This document shows positions 60,901 to 64,000 of a stretch of 64,000 bases of DNA, piece by piece. The DNA lies in NCBI GenBank assembly GCA_011800805.1, contig MPNW01000241.1, positions 28,456 through 92,455 on the forward strand, read 5' to 3'. Source of the stretch: Hirudo medicinalis (taxonomy: Eukaryota; Annelida; Clitellata; Hirudinida; Hirudinidae). Both the position numbers and the translations under genes were made by a program. The first letter of the stretch is position 1. Each line of letters starts with the position of its first letter. The notes beneath the pieces are model-generated. The model did no database searches, was not told where the DNA came from, and saw only the letters and a list, made by a program, of their open reading frames with translations.

Positions 60901-63900
60901 GTCAACAAAGACCACTTATACAACTTATTACTGCGCACATTGCTGTCTCATCTCTAAGCACATTTTTTCTTTTGTGATGAATTCAAAGCCAACAAAGCAT
61001 GTCTTACTATTTGTGAGTGCTTACTTGTAAACGTCATCGTTGATGGACAACTCGTATGTGTCATCTATGAATTGTTTCGGTGACTGACATGTGAGAGCCA
61101 GAGTTATACTCTACTCTGAAGTCCTCAGAGTCACAACAGAGCTATTCGAGAGCATGATATGTTGGCTTCTAAGAAATGGAGGAACGGTTTAGAATAATTA
61201 CTGATAATTCTGTTCGGTCCTTCAGAACAACTTTCTCTGGTTTTATGACTCATCATTTGTTATTGAAGACGATTTGAAAAACCGACAGTAATATTTCAAC
61301 ATTATATTTGTTACATAATAAGTACTCGTTTGTCAACTTCACGGTCACAAAAGTATACTGATATTGGATATTGACATTGGATGACTTGCATAACTTCACT
61401 CGTTCACTGTTTTCATGAACGTCAAATTAATGGGAGCATTGAGGTGAATGTCATGTAATTTGTTGACAAAACAAATCCTGATTCGAGTCTCAATTAATTG
61501 ATTCGAATTTCTCTCCAGTGAGTGTTTCGAGCGGGAAATTAGTGCTTCCAACTTCTTCAAGGCGATTCATCTTCTCTCCTCACTTCTACAATTCTCTCTT
61601 TCTTATCAATCTTCCCGCTCAGCAGTTCCTGAAGGATTTGTTAATTTTTTTCTTCTGCAACAGGAGTTGTTTGCGATGTTGTTACTTCCTTGAATATCCC
61701 CAGCAGTAATTTTTTTTTGCTCTCACGGATGAAGGAGGTCTACTTGGTTTCTGAGCTGCATTCCTGCTATCGATCTGTCGATGAATGTTACAACCGGGTT
61801 CAGGTCTTGCATCCTGCTCTGCAAATGTAATTCTAATTTAGTCCCTGCCTAATGTCAATAATGGTAATTGTATTTTAATTGTAATGCTCCCCATTTCAGA
61901 GTTTCTTTCATTTCATTCAAGTTAATTATTACGGACCCTCCTGCGCTTAGTTGCTGTTTTTAGTTGCTTTGTAATTCCATTTTATAGGATATCATTTAAG
62001 AAGGAAGTATTCAAGAATTGTGTGTGGATTTTTGAAATTTGAACTCTCGCAGTTTACTTAGCAAAAATTTTGTAAATATTTGTGAAAATATTTATTTATT
62101 CATGACTTTTTATTCATGGAAGAATTTGAAAATGTATTGCCATTATCGTTATTATATTCCTTACCATGGAATTTCTACCAATATGGTTGGTTAATTTCCA
62201 ACCGTAGTCTTTGTGTTTATCATCATCAGCATCATCAGCATCAGCATCATCATCATCATCATCAAAGGTATCTAGGGAGCATTTTTAAAATGTGGATTAA
62301 TTAAAAGTATTTCAGTGCAGGGTAGTTTTTAAGTTTTTAATTTTTTAAGTTTAAACGAGAGGAGGAAGCTAATTGGTTGAAAGTCCCTGAGCATTGAGGA
62401 GGTGACCTGGTGGATCGTAGTTATTATCAACGTAAAGATGGCATGAAATCCTCTTCTTTAATTAGGACCGAGTCCGTAAATATTCCTTTAAAAGCTGCTG
62501 TTGGATGAATTATTTTTAGAGAAAAGAGAATCATATTTTGGAACCAAAATGTCATGAGGTTCAGGTCTTGAGTTTTGAGCAGCAGTTGTTAAAATTAGAT
62601 TATTTCTGCTCCTCTTGTTTAGAACAGTTGTGCCTCTTTGAAATGTAATTGATTCTCTTATTCATCCATCTCCCAATGACTGAGTGAGATTACATAAATA
62701 TTCTGAAACTAAGAAATACTTTCATCCTGTCTGACCATCCAGTTGTGCAACATCAACAAATACCAAATCAATTCAGGATTGAATAGCACTCATGTTTGTT
62801 TTAAATAAGAAGATTTTTAAGTGGGAAAGTTGAGATTAGGATTTTAGCCATTCCCATTAAAATGGAATTGTAATGATAAATAAGATATATTTAGATAAAT
62901 ATTCAATTAGTCTGCTGTTTGATGGGTGCTGCTGTCATAACCATTTTTGCAATTCAATTTTGCCATTCTGCTGTGAGAAATGAAAACATATTATGAATAT
63001 TTGTTGAAGAATATAATGTTCCCCATAATTCCTTATCTTCAAAGAAGCATTTCTCAGCAGCTCATCACTTGAGTGCTTTCCAATCTCCAATTTTGCATTC
63101 CAAGAAAACTTCTCCCAGCTTGACAACCTCTTGCAATTTGATGCTGAAAAATTTTTTCAACTTTTTTTCAGAGTTGAAAACATGGAACGAACATCTGTCG
63201 GGATGCGAACTCGATGTCGAACTAGAAGGTCTTATCCAATCGGACACCAAAGTACTCGGAGGTGAGAATTCTTGCTTTACTTCCTGCTACTTTTATTATT
63301 GTTTCTCACTAGTTGTTTATGGCTTCAGAAAGATTTCTTAGATTTTATTGTGTGTTAATGGTTTTTTGTGCTGAAACCGACAGATTTATGGTCCTGAAAC
63401 AGTTGCTTCACAGCGCATTTGTTGGCCTTTCTTGACCAAATGTTGTCCTGTTTACCTGAAGAAATTGTTTTTATTTTTGTCTGGGCACAAATTGGTAACA
63501 ATAAAAAGTAGTAAACTAGGATTATTTTTGAACTCTTTGTACTAAACTTCTGCAAATCCATATTTGCAAGTCAATTATAGAATATTATTTTTAAAATATT
63601 ATAATCCTGCCATAATTAAGCTGCCATCATATGTTTGTGTCTTTCACTTTCAGGTCAAAAGGAGTTGGTGCTAAAAAGCGACAAACTCTCCTTGGTTGTT
63701 CTCTACAACCCAACTCTTGCTGGTCTCAAGCACTTTTCCAAGCAGTATCTTGCAGTTAAGAGCTGCTACAGGCAGCTCATCTACTCTGGTCCGGCCCTGA
63801 GTGAATGCGGAAGCTGGCTGCTTCAGGACGGGGTTCTCCAGTTTGGAGATCTTGCTCGCATCCTCAAGGACTTGGAAATGCCTGATTTCGAACCTTTCTA

Positions 63901-64000
63901 CGTTAACTCGTTTGGAGTGGGAAAATGGACCCAAGATAACATCGAGAAGTTGACTAGTTTCTGCATCAAATTGAACCCCGAGGTTAACGAAAGTTCCGCA
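52226..64000 (+). CDS. futsch: MAP1/futsch microtubule-associated protein, 5' part (runs off the window)
   Basis: Exons visible: 52226-52313, 63172-63261 and 63654-64000 (open at the window edge), joined in phase 1 to 175 residues. The start MSGAPILFLVVGK, then RLSQ-ELKTWNEHLSGCELDVELEGL, then LSLVVLYNPT and GSWLLQDGVLQFGDLARIL follow the N-terminal domain of MAP1A/B and Drosophila Futsch (FYLLVVVG, GIRSWD..L..CNLDQEL, VVLINP, GELILQSGSFSF). These large neuronal proteins bind microtubules and stabilise axons and synapses. In the family this domain precedes a metallo-beta-lactamase-like region and a long repeat region, both outside this window. The first intron is 10.9 kb, typical of a gene with distant or alternative promoters. 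I use the fly symbol at family level. Confidence 0.88.
55423..55480. promoter_or_regulatory. inverted pair of CRE-like sites
   Basis: AATGACGTCG at 55423-55432 recurs inverted as CGACGTCATT at 55471-55480. TGACGTC is the core recognised by CREB/ATF bZIP factors. Two perfect 10-bp arms 38 bp apart in an AT-rich intron of a neuronal gene suggest an enhancer or internal promoter. This is an inference from motifs only. Confidence 0.35.
56236..56335. repeat. (TTA)n microsatellite region
   Basis: Runs of ATT/TTA units interrupted by ACT and GTT units, in MAP1 intron 1. Confidence 0.85.
56731..56796. repeat. (AAT)n microsatellite
   Basis: Interrupted AAT repeat in MAP1 intron 1. Confidence 0.85.
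57541..57655. repeat. compound (CTC)n(CAT)n(CAG)n microsatellite
   Basis: A pyrimidine-rich CTC run passes into CAT, a short CGT stretch, CAT again and CAG. Open frames on both strands here (Pro/His or Arg/Met runs) are products of the repeat. Confidence 0.95.
57921..57953. repeat. (AAT)n microsatellite
   Basis: About ten AAT units in MAP1 intron 1. Confidence 0.9.
58211..58280. repeat. (GAT/GGT)n microsatellite
   Basis: GAT units pass into GGT and mixed GAT/GGT repeats. Confidence 0.85.
58611..58690. repeat. (GAT)n(TTA)n(CTA)n(TTG)n compound microsatellite
   Basis: Four trinucleotide repeats follow one another in MAP1 intron 1. Confidence 0.85.
59023..59075. repeat. (TTA)n microsatellite
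   Basis: TTA/TTG units forming a long run. A second, looser TTA/TTG tract lies at 59161-59222. Confidence 0.88.
62221..62265. repeat. (CAT/CAG)n microsatellite
   Basis: Mixed CATCAG and CAT units. The His/Gln open frame across it is a product of the repeat. Confidence 0.9.

Larger units (their letters stand above)
52314..63171 (+). other. 10.9-kb first intron of MAP1/futsch
   Basis: It is bounded by CAAG|GTTTGT and TTTTTTTCAG|AG. It holds many microsatellites (annotated separately) and a G/C-richer block at 55300-55600 with paired TGACGTC sites. Open frames at 56821-57306, 60692-61030 and 61518-61709 lack splice or family support. No transposon protein was recognised. Confidence 0.7.

Noticed and set aside
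60692..61030. 112-residue open frame as an alternative first exon of MAP1
   Set aside because: No donor in the right phase and no similarity to MAP1 N-termini. It is rich in Ser/Thr/Asn as expected by chance here.

Overview
The window is animal nuclear DNA: about two thirds A/T, genes split by many GT-AG introns, AATAAA-type poly(A) signals, LINE and tRNA-derived SINE fragments, and abundant (ATG/CAT)n and (AAT/ATT)n microsatellites. The gene set (LRP5/6, FAM13, ZC3H13, MAP1) is bilaterian. A TATA box followed 29 bp later by a TCAGTC initiator, and a decayed copy of a protein family I know mainly from arthropod genomes, point tentatively to an arthropod, perhaps a crustacean. I cannot name the species.

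Layout. 1-2.5 kb: non-coding, with a 22-bp tandem array and a duplicated block of about 130 bp. 2.55-6.04 kb (+): a small gene for a 76-residue secreted peptide that I do not recognise, with a decayed mobile-element-like gene in its last intron. 6.9-26.1 kb (-): the Wnt co-receptor LRP5/6 (arrow), 18 coding exons and 1805 residues, convergent with the peptide gene, with a 10.1-kb first intron. 26.1-29.3 kb: spacer with a LINE tail and a possible MITE. 29.3-30.4 kb (+): a two-exon RING-finger gene. 30.5-33.4 kb: spacer with a decayed LINE on the minus strand. 33.4-42.3 kb (+): a FAM13-type RhoGAP gene. 44.5-51.4 kb (+): ZC3H13 (fly flacc), a subunit of the m6A methyltransferase complex, 20 coding exons and 1212 residues. 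52.2 kb to the window end (+): the 5' part of a MAP1/futsch gene, with a 10.9-kb first intron.

Most exon boundaries were found by reading splice sites and checking that codon phase is kept. The LRP5/6, ZC3H13, RING and peptide models all close in frame; FAM13 has one unresolved junction near 38.3-38.6 kb. The genes look like unrelated neighbours, not a co-regulated cluster.

Most interesting: the unrecognised secreted peptide gene; an LRP5/6 that lacks the fourth EGF module, keeps one complete PPP(S/T)PxS motif instead of five, and carries a microsatellite-encoded poly-aspartate insert in its third propeller; two GC-AG introns in different genes; three consecutive coding exons of 28-40 nt apart from one intervening larger exon in FAM13; and a possible 1-kb TA-flanked MITE with repeated CACGC-bounded motifs.
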